Positions 44,891 to 54,066 of a stretch of 64,000 bases of DNA are shown here, piece after piece (within the stretch, counting starts at the first letter, position 1; each line of letters begins with the position of its first letter). The stretch comes from Lientehia hominis. Its GTDB lineage: Bacteria; Bacillota; Clostridia; Lachnospirales; Lachnospiraceae. The stretch lies in contig NZ_JAJNOR010000004.1 in assembly GCF_021044755.1 (NCBI RefSeq), forward strand, positions 1 through 64,000. The letters run 5' to 3'. The position numbers and the translations under genes were made by a program. The notes beneath the pieces were generated by a model. That model was not told where the DNA came from. It made no database searches and saw only the letters and a list, made by a program, of their open reading frames with translations.

Positions 44891-46283
44891 CAGAGGGAAA
44901 AAGAAGCCGGAAAGGCCGGACGGAAGCACAAATGTCAGGGCGATTTCTCTGGGCTGCCTTCTTCGGATACTGGAACAGGGAGAGTACAGCCATGTGGTGC
45001 TCCGGGAAGAGCTGGAAAAATACAGTCATCTGGAAAAGAGGGACAGAGCATTCCTCACGCGGCTGACAGAAGGCGTTGTCGAACGACTGTATGAGCTGGA
45101 CTATACCATCAACTGGTTTTCTAAGATAAAGACAGAAAAGATGAAGCCTGTCATACGGGAAATCCTCAGGATGGGGGTCTATCAGATTTTGTATATGGAC
45201 GCGGTGCCGGACAGTGCCGCCTGCAACGAAGCTGTGAAGCTGGCTCAGAAAAAAGGATTTGGTAATCTCAAGGGCTTCGTGAACGGAGTTTTACGGGCAG
45301 CTTCAAGAGGCATGGAAGAAGTGATGCTTCCCGATAAAAACCTGGATTTTCCCGCATATGCGGCAGTGAAATATTCCACACCTGTTTGGATCACGAAAAA
45401 GCTGGTGAAAGAATACGGTGAGGAACGGGCGGAAGGGATATTGGCGGCCGGGCTGTCCGAACGGCCTCTTACTGTCCGGTGCAATTTGAGCAGAATTTCC
45501 TGGGAGACTGCAAAAAACAGCCTGGAGGAGCAGGGGATACGGGCAGAAACGATTGATGGTATTCCCGGGGCTCTCGAGATTTATGATTTTGATATGCTGC
45601 CGAAAGTCGACGCTTTTTCGAAGGGCTTTTTACAGGTCCAGGATGTGAGCTCTATGCTGGCGGGGATGGCGGCGGCTCCAAAAGAGGGCGATTTTGTTCT
45701 GGATGTGTGCTCGGCTCCCGGAGGGAAAAGCCTCCATGCCGCGGACCTGCTCCACGGGACAGGCCATGTGGAGGCCAGGGATCTGACAGCGGAAAAAGTG
45801 AGACTTATAGAAGAAAACATCGGACGCAGCAGCCTGACCAATCTGTCGGCCAGGGTATGGGATGCGCTCGTTTTGGATAAAGACAAGATCGCTTCGGCAG
45901 ATGTGGTGATTGCGGACCTGCCCTGTTCAGGATTGGGGATCATCGGCAGGAAAAGTGACATTAAGTATAAAATGACAGAGGATGCCCAGAAGGAACTGGT
46001 CATGCTTCAGCGGAGGATCCTGGATGTGGTCTGGCAGTATGTGAAGCCGGGAGGGAGACTGGTGTATTCCACCTGTACGGTATTCTCATCGGAGAACGCG
46101 GAAAATGCGGACTGGTTCACAGAGAATTATCCATTTTACACGGAAAGCCTGGAGGAAGTCCTGCCGAAGAGGTTTTTCACTGAGACTACGGGACAGGGAA
46201 AGCTGCAGCTTCTGCCGGGAGAAAAAGGGACGGACGGTTTTTTTATCGCCCGATTCCGCAGGAAGGAATCAATACATAGATGA
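44883..46283 (+). CDS. rsmB: 16S rRNA (cytosine-967-C5)-methyltransferase RsmB
   Basis: This 466-residue protein has an N-terminal NusB-like domain (NVRAISLGCLLRILEQGEYSH) and a C-terminal SAM-dependent RNA methyltransferase. LDVCSAPGGKSLHAADL is the SAM loop, ADLPCSGLGIIGRKSDI carries one catalytic Cys, and VYSTCTVFSSENAENA carries the other. It starts with GTG inside the metallopeptidase gene and ends with an ATGA overlap into rlmN. Confidence 0.95.
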   Translation: MTDRGKKKPERPDGSTNVRAISLGCLLRILEQGEYSHVVLREELEKYSHLEKRDRAFLTRLTEGVVERLYELDYTINWFSKIKTEKMKPVIREILRMGVYQILYMDAVPDSAACNEAVKLAQKKGFGNLKGFVNGVLRAASRGMEEVMLPDKNLDFPAYAAVKYSTPVWITKKLVKEYGEERAEGILAAGLSERPLTVRCNLSRISWETAKNSLEEQGIRAETIDGIPGALEIYDFDMLPKVDAFSKGFLQVQDVSSMLAGMAAAPKEGDFVLDVCSAPGGKSLHAADLLHGTGHVEARDLTAEKVRLIEENIGRSSLTNLSARVWDALVLDKDKIASADVVIADLPCSGLGIIGRKSDIKYKMTEDAQKELVMLQRRILDVVWQYVKPGGRLVYSTCTVFSSENAENADWFTENYPFYTESLEEVLPKRFFTETTGQGKLQLLPGEKGTDGFFIARFRRKESIHR

Positions 46284-47317
46284 AGACGGATATAAAATCT
46301 CTTACATTGGAAGAACTTAAGGATGCCTTGGCGGACATGGGGGAAAAGCCCTTCCGTGCAGGCCAGATCTTCAGCTGGCTCCATGAAAAGCTGGCGGCCA
46401 GCTTTGATGAGATGACAAACCTGTCCCTTTCTTTGAGACAAAGGCTTTCAGAACGGTTTTTTCTGACACTTCTGGAGCCTGTGGAGGTGCTGGTATCGGA
46501 ACTGGACAGAACCAGGAAATATCTGTTCCGCCTGGATGACGGCAATGTCATTGAAAGTGTCTGGATGGAATACCATCACGGTAACAGCGTATGTATTTCC
46601 TCTCAGGTAGGCTGCCGTATGGGATGCCGCTTCTGCGCGTCCACACTGGACGGGCTTGTGCGCGATCTGAGGCCGTCGGAAATGCTGGAGCAGATCTACC
46701 GCATGCAGACTCTCATGGGGAAACGGGTGTCAAACGTGGTGGTCATGGGATCCGGAGAGCCTCTGGATAATTACGATAATTTTGTGAAATTTATACGTCT
46801 TCTCACAGATGAGCACGGATTTCATCTGAGCGCGCGAAATATTACAGTTTCCACCTGCGGCCTGCCGGACAGGATCTGCCGCCTGGCGGAGGAAAAGCTG
46901 CCTATCACCCTCGCCCTCTCTCTTCACGCGGCGGATGATGGGAAAAGAAGGGAACTGATGCCCATCGCCAGCCGGTACAGCTTAAAAGAGGTGCTTCCTG
47001 CATGCGATGCATATTTTGAAAAAACGGGAAGGCGGCCGAGTTTCGAGTATAGCCTGGTGGGGGGTGTCAATGATACAAAAGAGGAGGCTGAGGCGCTGGC
47101 AGCCCTTTTGGGACACAGAAACTGTCATGTGAACCTGATACCGGTGAATCCCATAAAAGAGCGTAAATACGTGCGTTCTGGACAGGAGGCCATCCGTAAT
47201 TTCAAAAATATACTTGAAAAAAGTGGAATTAATGTTACTATTAGAAGAGAAATGGGACGGGATATAAACGGAGCCTGCGGGCAGCTGCGCCGGAGCTACC
47301 GGGAAGACCGGCCCTAA
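46280..47317 (+). CDS. rlmN: 23S rRNA (adenine-2503-C2)-methyltransferase RlmN
   Basis: This 345-residue radical SAM enzyme methylates A2503 of 23S rRNA (and some tRNAs). The cluster motif is GCRMGCRFCAST (CxxxCxxC), with MGSGEPLDNYD and the late NLIPVNPI segment. The C-terminal part has the second catalytic Cys region (GRDINGACGQLR). The ATG overlaps the rsmB stop. Confidence 0.96.
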   Translation: MKTDIKSLTLEELKDALADMGEKPFRAGQIFSWLHEKLAASFDEMTNLSLSLRQRLSERFFLTLLEPVEVLVSELDRTRKYLFRLDDGNVIESVWMEYHHGNSVCISSQVGCRMGCRFCASTLDGLVRDLRPSEMLEQIYRMQTLMGKRVSNVVVMGSGEPLDNYDNFVKFIRLLTDEHGFHLSARNITVSTCGLPDRICRLAEEKLPITLALSLHAADDGKRRELMPIASRYSLKEVLPACDAYFEKTGRRPSFEYSLVGGVNDTKEEAEALAALLGHRNCHVNLIPVNPIKERKYVRSGQEAIRNFKNILEKSGINVTIRREMGRDINGACGQLRRSYREDRP

Positions 47318-47351
47318 AAGGTGTCTGTTTGAGGCAGAAGGAGGATAGTGC

Positions 47352-48095
47352 ATGAAGGCCTACGCTATGACCGACCGGGGAAGAAAAAGACAGATCAATC
47401 AGGACTCGGTATATTATTCGACCTTTCCGGTTGGGAATATTCCCAATTTATTTATAGTAGCAGATGGAATGGGAGGGCATCAGGCAGGAGATTTTGCGTC
47501 AAAATATACCATAGATAATCTGGTTCGTTTGATAGAGGCCGCAGAGGGCAATAATCCAATTACGATCCTGAATGACAGTATCCGCCAGGTGAACGGGATG
47601 CTTCTGGAAAGAGCATCCGGGGATGAGAAGCTGGCGGGCATGGGCACCACTTTGGTGGCGGCCTGTGTCATGGGAAGCGTCCTGTGTGTGGCCAATGTGG
47701 GTGACAGCCGGCTTTATGTGATCCAAGACGAGATCAGGCAGATCACGAGAGACCATTCTCTGGTCGAAGAATTGATTCAGCGTGGAGAGATGGAGCGGGG
47801 AAGCGAAGCCTACCATGAGCACAAAAATATTATTACCAGGGCCATTGGCGCCAGAAGCGGAGTCTTCGCGGATTTTTTTGAAGTAACGCTGGAAGAAGGG
47901 GATACGGTGCTCATGTGTTCCGATGGATTGAGCAATATGGTCCCCGACGATACCATCCGGGAGATCGTGGCGGGCCGGGAAGACCTCAGGGCGGCTGCGG
48001 AGGACTTGATAGAAGAGGCAAATAACAATGGAGGCAGGGACAATATCGCCGTAGTGCTGTTCCGGCCGAACGTAGACGAGGTGAAAGAATGGTAA
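47352..48095 (+). CDS. PP2C-type Ser/Thr protein phosphatase (PrpC/Stp)
   Basis: This 247-residue metal-dependent phosphatase has metal-ligand motifs DRGRKRQINQDS, VADGMGGHQAGD, NVGDSRLYVI, CSDGLSNMV and GGRDNIAVVL. It removes phosphates placed by the adjacent PASTA kinase. It overlaps the kinase gene by 7 bases, a pairing conserved in Firmicutes. AAGGAGG precedes the ATG. Confidence 0.95.
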   Translation: MKAYAMTDRGRKRQINQDSVYYSTFPVGNIPNLFIVADGMGGHQAGDFASKYTIDNLVRLIEAAEGNNPITILNDSIRQVNGMLLERASGDEKLAGMGTTLVAACVMGSVLCVANVGDSRLYVIQDEIRQITRDHSLVEELIQRGEMERGSEAYHEHKNIITRAIGARSGVFADFFEVTLEEGDTVLMCSDGLSNMVPDDTIREIVAGREDLRAAAEDLIEEANNNGGRDNIAVVLFRPNVDEVKEW

Positions 48096-50248
48096 GAATA
48101 GGAATGTTTCTGGGTGAACGTTATGAGATCCTGGAAAAGATCGGTTCCGGCGGCATGTCGGACGTGTACAGGGCCAAGGATCACAAACTGAACCGGGATG
48201 TGGCCGTAAAGGTCCTGAAACAGGAATTCAATTCTGATAAGACTTTTGTCGGCAAGTTTCGGACGGAGGCCCATGCGGCGGCGTGCTTGTCCCATCCCAA
48301 TATCGTGCATGTATTTGACGTGGGGGATGAAGACGAGCTTCATTATATCGTGATGGAGATAGTCGAGGGGATCACTCTTAAGACTTATATTGCCAAAAAG
48401 GGCAAGCTGGAGATACGAGAGACCATCGGCATCGCGATGCAGGTGGCCCAGGGAATTGAAGCGGCCCATGAGCAGCATATCGTCCACCGGGATATTAAGC
48501 CTCAGAACATTATTATTTCCAGGGACGGCAAGGTAAAAGTGACGGATTTTGGAATCGCTAAGGCGGCAACCACGGAAACCATCACTTCTAATACTATGGG
48601 TTCCGTCCACTATATTTCGCCGGAGCAGGCCAGAGGAGGATACTGTGATGAACGCAGCGATATCTATTCTCTGGGTATTACCATGTATGAAATGCTTACG
48701 GGACGTGTGCCTTTTGAGGGAGACTCTGCAGTTTCCGTGGCGCTTCTCCACATTCAGGGGGAAATGGTCCCGCCCAGGGAATATGATCCCATGATTCCTG
48801 TGAGCCTGGAAAAGATCGTATTAAAGTGTACACAGAAAAAGCCGGAGCTGCGGTACCGCAGTGTGACGGAACTCATCGGAGACCTGAAGCGGGCCCTGAT
48901 GACTCCCAACGAAGATTTTGTCCGGATGAATGTGATAAACAGCGACGGCCCCACCCGGGTGATGAGCCAGGATGAGGTGAACCAGATTCGTGACGAAGCC
49001 GGCCGCGGCGGCATGGATGACACGGAAATGCTGGAACCACTGGATGATTATGACGATATGGAAGAGGAAGAGCGTTATCAGCTGGATTATGACGATGACG
49101 AGATGCTTCCGCTGGATGACGAGGAAGATGAGGAGTACGAGGAGGGAAAGAAATCCGACAAGGTGTATACCATTGTGGGAATCGTAGTTGCAGTAGTCAT
49201 CGTGCTGCTGGCCCTGTTCGTCCTTGGCAAGACCTTTGGTCTCTTTGATTTTTCCGGAAAGAAGAACAACAAGGAAACAACGGCGGAGTCTGATGCAACA
49301 GAAGTGCCTATGCCGAATCTGCTGGGAAAGACCGTGGCAGAGGCGGAAGAAGAGCTCGCCAAGCTGGATCTGGAGATGAAGTTATCTTACAGTGAGTCCA
49401 ATGACTATGAGGAAGGTCAGATCATGGAACAGGAGTTCGCGGAAGGCTCGTCGGTGAAGCGCCATACGGTGGTGAAGCTGACGGTCAGCAAGGGAACTAC
49501 CGAGACACAGGTTCCGACGGATTTGATCGGCATGACGAAGGAGCAGGCGACGAAAGCCCTTCATGAGGCTTTCCTGGAGCCGGAATTCGATGAAATTTTC
49601 AGTGACGATGTGGAAGAAGGAAAGGTTGCGAAGGTGACCCCCGGCGTCGGAAGCAAGTGTACGATAGGAGATAAGGTCACCGTATATCTGTCCAAGGGAC
49701 CGGAGACGAAGACCACCGAGGTGCCGGATGTGCTTGGTAAAACGGAGAGTCAGGCCAGATCCGCTCTGGAAGGAGCCAATCTCCAGGTGGGCAGTGTGAC
49801 CGAGGACTATAGTGAAGAATACGATGTGGGCCAGGTCATGAATCAGTCCGTGAGGGGCGGCAGTACCGTTGAGGAAGGCACGAAGGTCAATCTGGTGATC
49901 AGCATGGGTAAAAAGGAAGAGGAAAAGGTCACCATGCCCGGAATCCTCGGTCTGGATGCGGCAGGTGCGCAGGCACAGCTGGAAGCGGCGGGCCTTAAGC
50001 TGGGAGCAATAGGAAAGAAGGACAGCAATGAAGAGATCGGACAGGTGATCGACGCGGAATATACAGAAGGCACGGAGTTAAAGCCGGGGACCACGGTGAA
50101 TATCTGGGTGAGCCGGGGACCGAAGGAGGAGCCTACCACCGCGCCGACTACGGCGCCTACGGAAGCGCCGACACAGCCGTCTGGCACAGATCCTACGGAG
50201 AACAGCGGGACTCCCGAAGGCAACCTTCCGGACCAGCCGGCTCAGTAA
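48089..50248 (+). CDS. PASTA-domain Ser/Thr protein kinase (PrkC/PknB)
   Basis: This 719-residue membrane kinase has a cytoplasmic kinase domain (1-275) with GSGGMSDVY, Lys41, HRDIKPQN (Asp135) and DFG (153-155). A strongly acidic segment of mostly Asp/Glu (about 309-354) follows, then one membrane helix (about 359-384) and four extracellular PASTA repeats (about 404-677), each ending SKG/SMG/SRG. The tail is Thr/Pro-rich. PASTA repeats bind peptidoglycan fragments and lipid II, linking wall state to growth, division or germination. GAGGTG lies before the ATG. Confidence 0.95.
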   Translation: MVRIGMFLGERYEILEKIGSGGMSDVYRAKDHKLNRDVAVKVLKQEFNSDKTFVGKFRTEAHAAACLSHPNIVHVFDVGDEDELHYIVMEIVEGITLKTYIAKKGKLEIRETIGIAMQVAQGIEAAHEQHIVHRDIKPQNIIISRDGKVKVTDFGIAKAATTETITSNTMGSVHYISPEQARGGYCDERSDIYSLGITMYEMLTGRVPFEGDSAVSVALLHIQGEMVPPREYDPMIPVSLEKIVLKCTQKKPELRYRSVTELIGDLKRALMTPNEDFVRMNVINSDGPTRVMSQDEVNQIRDEAGRGGMDDTEMLEPLDDYDDMEEEERYQLDYDDDEMLPLDDEEDEEYEEGKKSDKVYTIVGIVVAVVIVLLALFVLGKTFGLFDFSGKKNNKETTAESDATEVPMPNLLGKTVAEAEEELAKLDLEMKLSYSESNDYEEGQIMEQEFAEGSSVKRHTVVKLTVSKGTTETQVPTDLIGMTKEQATKALHEAFLEPEFDEIFSDDVEEGKVAKVTPGVGSKCTIGDKVTVYLSKGPETKTTEVPDVLGKTESQARSALEGANLQVGSVTEDYSEEYDVGQVMNQSVRGGSTVEEGTKVNLVISMGKKEEEKVTMPGILGLDAAGAQAQLEAAGLKLGAIGKKDSNEEIGQVIDAEYTEGTELKPGTTVNIWVSRGPKEEPTTAPTTAPTEAPTQPSGTDPTENSGTPEGNLPDQPAQ

Positions 50249-50249
50249 T

Positions 50250-51131
50250 ATGACAAAGGGCAAGATCATCAAAGGAATAGCAGGCTTTTACTATGTCCAC
50301 GACGGTCACAGCAGAGTATATGAATGTAAGGCAAAAGGGATTTTCCGCAGCCAGGGAAAGAAGCCTCTGGTAGGAGACGATGTGGCGGTGGATGTCCTGA
50401 ATGAGGAAGAAAAGCTGGGGAATATCACGGAGATATTCCCCAGGAAAAACAGCCTGATCCGCCCGGCCTCGGCCAATGTGGACCAGGCCCTTGTGATATT
50501 CGCCGTGAAGGAGCCGGAACCGAATTTAAACTTGCTGGACCGCTTTCTGGTCATGATGGGAATGCAGGAGATTCCCTGCCACGTATGCTTCAACAAGGTG
50601 GATCTGTCAGGCGGCGATATGGCAGAGCGTTTGGCCGCTGTCTACAGCGGGGCCGGTTATCCGGTCCATTCTGTCAGCACGTACACCGGCGAAGGGCTCG
50701 AGGGGATCCGAACGCTTCTCCAGGGGAGGACGACAGTCATGGCCGGACCTTCCGGGGTGGGGAAATCTTCAATCATGAATGCCGTGAGTCCCGAGGCCAG
50801 AATGGAGACCGGAGCAGTGAGTCAAAAAATCAAAAGAGGGAAACATACCACCAGGCATACGGAGCTTTTCTGTGTGGGGGAAGAGACCTACCTTTTGGAT
50901 ACACCGGGATTCAGCTCCCTGGCCATAGAGGGTCTCGAATGCGGCGAGCTGCGCTGGTACTATCCGGAAATGGAAAAGCTGGAGGGCAGCTGCAGATTTC
51001 AGGGCTGCATCCATGGAAAGGAACCGGACTGTGCGGTTAAGAGATCGGTTGAAGAAGGAACCATAAGCAGAGAACGGTATGAAAATTACCTGCTTCTCTA
51101 CGAAGAGCTGAAATCAAAAAAACGATACTAA
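50250..51131 (+). CDS. rsgA: Ribosome small-subunit-dependent GTPase RsgA
   Basis: This 293-residue circularly permuted GTPase assists late 30S assembly. An N-terminal OB domain is followed by G4 NKVD, G1 GPSGVGKSS (about 165-173), switch region KRGKHTTRHTELF, and G3 DTPGF. The C-terminal zinc knuckle is CRFQGCIHGKEPDCAVK. It starts one base after the kinase stop with no clear binding site, so it probably depends on coupling. Confidence 0.96.
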   Translation: MTKGKIIKGIAGFYYVHDGHSRVYECKAKGIFRSQGKKPLVGDDVAVDVLNEEEKLGNITEIFPRKNSLIRPASANVDQALVIFAVKEPEPNLNLLDRFLVMMGMQEIPCHVCFNKVDLSGGDMAERLAAVYSGAGYPVHSVSTYTGEGLEGIRTLLQGRTTVMAGPSGVGKSSIMNAVSPEARMETGAVSQKIKRGKHTTRHTELFCVGEETYLLDTPGFSSLAIEGLECGELRWYYPEMEKLEGSCRFQGCIHGKEPDCAVKRSVEEGTISRERYENYLLLYEELKSKKRY

Positions 51132-51151
51132 CGATTGAAAAGGAGTCGGTC

Positions 51152-51817
51152 ATGTTAATTTTATCACCTTCTATCCTGGCTGCGGATTTTACAAAGCTGG
51201 GAGAGCAGATTGAGGAAACCATAAGCGCGGGTGCCGGATATATCCATCTGGATGTCATGGATGGAATGTTCGTGCCGCAGATATCATTCGGAATGCCGGT
51301 CATAGAGACTATCCGAAAGTGTACGGATAAGGTATTTGACGTTCATTTGATGATAGAAGATCCCGGACGCTATATTGAGGCGTTTGCAAAGACAGGGGCG
51401 GATATCATCACCGTACATGCAGAAGCCTGCAGACACCTGGATCGTGTGATTCAGCAGATAAAAGCCGCGGGAGTCAAAGCCGGAGTGGCGCTGAATCCTG
51501 CGACTCCCCTTTCAGCGCTTGACTATGTGCTGGATGAACTGGATATGGTGCTGATCATGACCGTGAATCCGGGATTCGGCGGACAGAAACTGATTCCCTA
51601 TTGTCTGGAAAAGGTCCATGACCTTCGGCTGCTCATGAAGGAACGGGGACTGGACATCGACATTCAGGTGGACGGAGGAATCAAGGCCTCCAATGCAAAA
51701 GAAGTGGTGGAAGCCGGCGCAAATGTCCTCGTGGGGGGCTCTGCAGTATTTTCCGGGGATATCACGGCCAATACAAAAGCCTTTATGGATGTGTTCGCGG
51801 AATTTGAAAACAAATAA
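51152..51817 (+). CDS. rpe: Ribulose-phosphate 3-epimerase
   Basis: This 221-residue TIM-barrel enzyme interconverts ribulose-5-P and xylulose-5-P in the pentose phosphate pathway. LSPSILAADF, HLDVMDGMFVPQISFG, VHLMIEDP, VNPGFGGQ and QVDGGI carry the metal ligands and catalytic aspartates. AAGGAG precedes the ATG. Its position between rsgA and thiN is a common Firmicutes order. Confidence 0.97.
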   Translation: MLILSPSILAADFTKLGEQIEETISAGAGYIHLDVMDGMFVPQISFGMPVIETIRKCTDKVFDVHLMIEDPGRYIEAFAKTGADIITVHAEACRHLDRVIQQIKAAGVKAGVALNPATPLSALDYVLDELDMVLIMTVNPGFGGQKLIPYCLEKVHDLRLLMKERGLDIDIQVDGGIKASNAKEVVEAGANVLVGGSAVFSGDITANTKAFMDVFAEFENK

Positions 51818-51838
51818 GAAGCTATTTCCGGAGAGAAT

Positions 51839-52486
51839 ATGAAAATTCTGATCGTAACCGGCGGGGACGTGGATACTGCGTCTGCCGCCGGATTTTTAAA
51901 AACATATGATTCTTCTTATGTGATCGCCGTAGACGGCGGTCTGGCGTCCGCAGACCTTCTCGGCCTGACTCCAGATCTCATAATCGGGGATTTCGATACG
52001 GTGGATGGAGACCTGCTGGAGACTTATAAAAAAGCCGGCATCCGTTTAGAGACGCACCGGCCGGAAAAGGATGCTACGGATACAGAGCTTGCTTTTTCTT
52101 ATGCCCTTGATCTGCCGGGGGCGGAAGAAATCGTCATTCTGGGGGCACTGGGCCGGAGATTCGACCATGCACTGGGTAATTTACATGTTTTGATCCAGGG
52201 GCTTCGGCGGCAGATTCCATGCCGGATAATCGATTCTCATAACAGTGTCTGTCTGCTGGACAGGGGAAGGACTTTTCGGAGAGAGGAACTCCGCGGAACT
52301 TATATTTCCTTCATTCCCATGACGGAACAGGTGACGGGAGTGACCCTCACAGGATTTAAGTATCCTCTTAAGAATGCGGTACTTTTGCAGGGCAGCAGCC
52401 TCGGCATAAGCAATGAGCTGTCGGCAGAGGCGGGAACTCTGTCTTTTGAGACGGGTATTTTAATCTGCGTGGAAGCAAAAGACTGA
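51839..52486 (+). CDS. Thiamine diphosphokinase (ThiN)
   Basis: This 215-residue kinase makes thiamine diphosphate from thiamine and ATP. AVDGGLASADLLGLTPDLIIGDFDTV and RPEKDATDTELAF are the typical N-domain motifs, and LGALGRRFDHALGNLHVL completes the catalytic site. The C-terminal domain is a beta-rich thiamine-binding unit. GGAGAG lies before the ATG. Confidence 0.95.
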   Translation: MKILIVTGGDVDTASAAGFLKTYDSSYVIAVDGGLASADLLGLTPDLIIGDFDTVDGDLLETYKKAGIRLETHRPEKDATDTELAFSYALDLPGAEEIVILGALGRRFDHALGNLHVLIQGLRRQIPCRIIDSHNSVCLLDRGRTFRREELRGTYISFIPMTEQVTGVTLTGFKYPLKNAVLLQGSSLGISNELSAEAGTLSFETGILICVEAKD

Positions 52487-52519
52487 AGACAGAAAGAACC
52501 GATACTGGACTGATAAAAA

Positions 52520-52593
52520 ATGCAGAAACTGGATATTCCAAACAATCCAGATTATGGCTATGATAATGAATAATCAAACAGATTTCATAGCGA
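52520..52593 (+). promoter_or_regulatory. Possible leader region of the ECF transporter gene
   Basis: The 126 bases between thiN and the ECF gene contain a 17-codon ORF (ATG 52520, TAA 52571-52573) without a clear ribosome binding site. They also hold two consecutive stems: CTGGAT/ATCCAG (52529-52550) and GCTATGA/TCATAGC (52557-52591). The second stem ends a few bases before the AAGGAG site of the next gene. No known riboswitch class was recognised. A regulatory function is only a possibility. Confidence 0.3.
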
Positions 52594-52612
52594 TCAAGAA
52601 GGAGACATGATT

Positions 52613-53158
52613 ATGGAACAGACAGTAAAAGCAAAAGGAAGAAAAAGCACAGCCCTTTTTATCTGCATGACAGCTTTAGCTACCGCCATTATCTGCGTAG
52701 CTACGATGGTGATCCAGATTCCCATTCCCCTGGGATATGCACATCTGGGAGACAGCTGTATCCTGCTGGCTTCGGTATTCTTTGGGTGGAAGACAGGGAT
52801 CTTTGCGGGAGGGGTGGGTTCGGCTATGGCAGATTTCCTGACCGGCTACAGCCAATGGGTCCTGCCCACCTTGGTCATAAAAAGCATTCAGGGTTTCTTG
52901 ATCGCGAAGATATGCAGAAACCGGGATGGAGAATTCAGGATCCTGTCCGTGCGTACTGCTCTTGCGGTGGCAGCGGGGATTCTTGAGATGGTGCTTGGAT
53001 ATGTGGCAGGCGGAGCCATTTTGTCAGGAAGCATGGCAGCGGGGATTGCTTCCGCGCCCGGGCTTCTGCTGAAGGGTGTCCTGAATATCGCAGTATTTTA
53101 TGTAGTCGCCCTGACTCTGGAAAAATCAGGCGTAAAGAAGTTTATACCTGTAAAATAA
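52613..53158 (+). CDS. ECF transporter S component (vitamin uptake)
   Basis: This membrane protein of about 181 residues has six helices and the S-component layout: MTALATAIICVATMVIQIPIP, GYAHLGDSCILLASVFFGWKTGIFAGGVGSAMADFLTGYSQWVLPTL. It binds a vitamin and docks on a shared ECF energy module encoded elsewhere. The pyridoxamine kinase gene 43 bases downstream suggests a vitamin B6 form as substrate (inference); thiamine is an alternative because thiN is upstream. ATG 52613 has AAGGAG at a better distance than ATG 52607. Confidence 0.85.
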   Translation: MEQTVKAKGRKSTALFICMTALATAIICVATMVIQIPIPLGYAHLGDSCILLASVFFGWKTGIFAGGVGSAMADFLTGYSQWVLPTLVIKSIQGFLIAKICRNRDGEFRILSVRTALAVAAGILEMVLGYVAGGAILSGSMAAGIASAPGLLLKGVLNIAVFYVVALTLEKSGVKKFIPVK

Positions 53159-53201
53159 TGCAGGGTATTGGGAAAATAAGGAATCAGGAGCAGAAATCTT
53201 T

Positions 53202-54038
53202 ATGGAGTCATCACACAACAATCAAAAAAAAATCGCAGTTATAAATGATATGTCCGGGTTTGGCCGCTGCTCGATCGCAGTGGCTATGCCCATTATTTCG
53301 GTTATGAAGATACAGTGCTGCCCGGTGCCCACGTCTATTTTTTCCAATCATACCGGGTTTCCGGAATATTTCTTTGAAGATTATACGGAAAAGATGCCGG
53401 AGTATATCGCCAACTGGAGGAAGCTGGGGCTGGAGTTCGAAGGAATCTCCTCCGGATTTCTGGGCTCCAGGGCGCAGATTGATATTGTGAGGAAATTTAT
53501 CCGGGATTTCCGGACGGAGAGGACGACGGTGATCATTGACCCGGTCATGGGGGATTATGGAAAGCCTTATCCCACCTATACCGATGAGATGTGCCAGGAG
53601 ATGAAGCGTCTGGTGGAATACGCGGATATTCTGACTCCTAATCTGACAGAAGCGTGTATTCTGACGGATACGCCCTATTCGGAAGGGCGCTGGTCCATTA
53701 AGGATATTGTATCCATAGCGGAGAAGATCAAAGAAAAAGGGCCGGGGAAAATCGTGATTACCGGCATCCGTCAGGGGGATTTTGTGGCGAATCTGGTCTA
53801 TGAGGACGGATGTGAACCGCGGATATTGAGAAGCCACCGCGTGGGGACAGAGCGTTCCGGAACCGGAGATGTGTTTGCTGCCGTCATTGCCGCTGACGCA
53901 GTCAACGGCGTGCCGTTTCCGGTATCCGTGAAAAAGGCTTCTGATTTTGTGAAAAAGTGTATCCTCCGTTCAGAGGAGATGAAGATACCCCGGACAGACG
54001 GCGTATGTTTTGAAGAGCTTTTGAACAAATTAAAATGA
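53202..54038 (+). CDS. Pyridoxamine kinase (PfkB/ribokinase-like)
   Basis: This 278-residue kinase phosphorylates pyridoxal, pyridoxine or pyridoxamine. The N-terminal IAVINDMSGFGRCSIAVAMPIISVMKIQCCPVPTSIFSNHTGF matches the PdxK/PdxY group. IDPVMGD (mid-protein), TPNLTEACIL and GTERSGTGDVFAAVIAA (anion hole and catalytic Asp) complete the site. It follows a vitamin S component, so the pair would import and trap vitamin B6. Confidence 0.92.
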   Translation: MESSHNNQKKIAVINDMSGFGRCSIAVAMPIISVMKIQCCPVPTSIFSNHTGFPEYFFEDYTEKMPEYIANWRKLGLEFEGISSGFLGSRAQIDIVRKFIRDFRTERTTVIIDPVMGDYGKPYPTYTDEMCQEMKRLVEYADILTPNLTEACILTDTPYSEGRWSIKDIVSIAEKIKEKGPGKIVITGIRQGDFVANLVYEDGCEPRILRSHRVGTERSGTGDVFAAVIAADAVNGVPFPVSVKKASDFVKKCILRSEEMKIPRTDGVCFEELLNKLK

Positions 54039-54066
54039 ATATGACAGGAAGAAATGAGGGAAAAGA

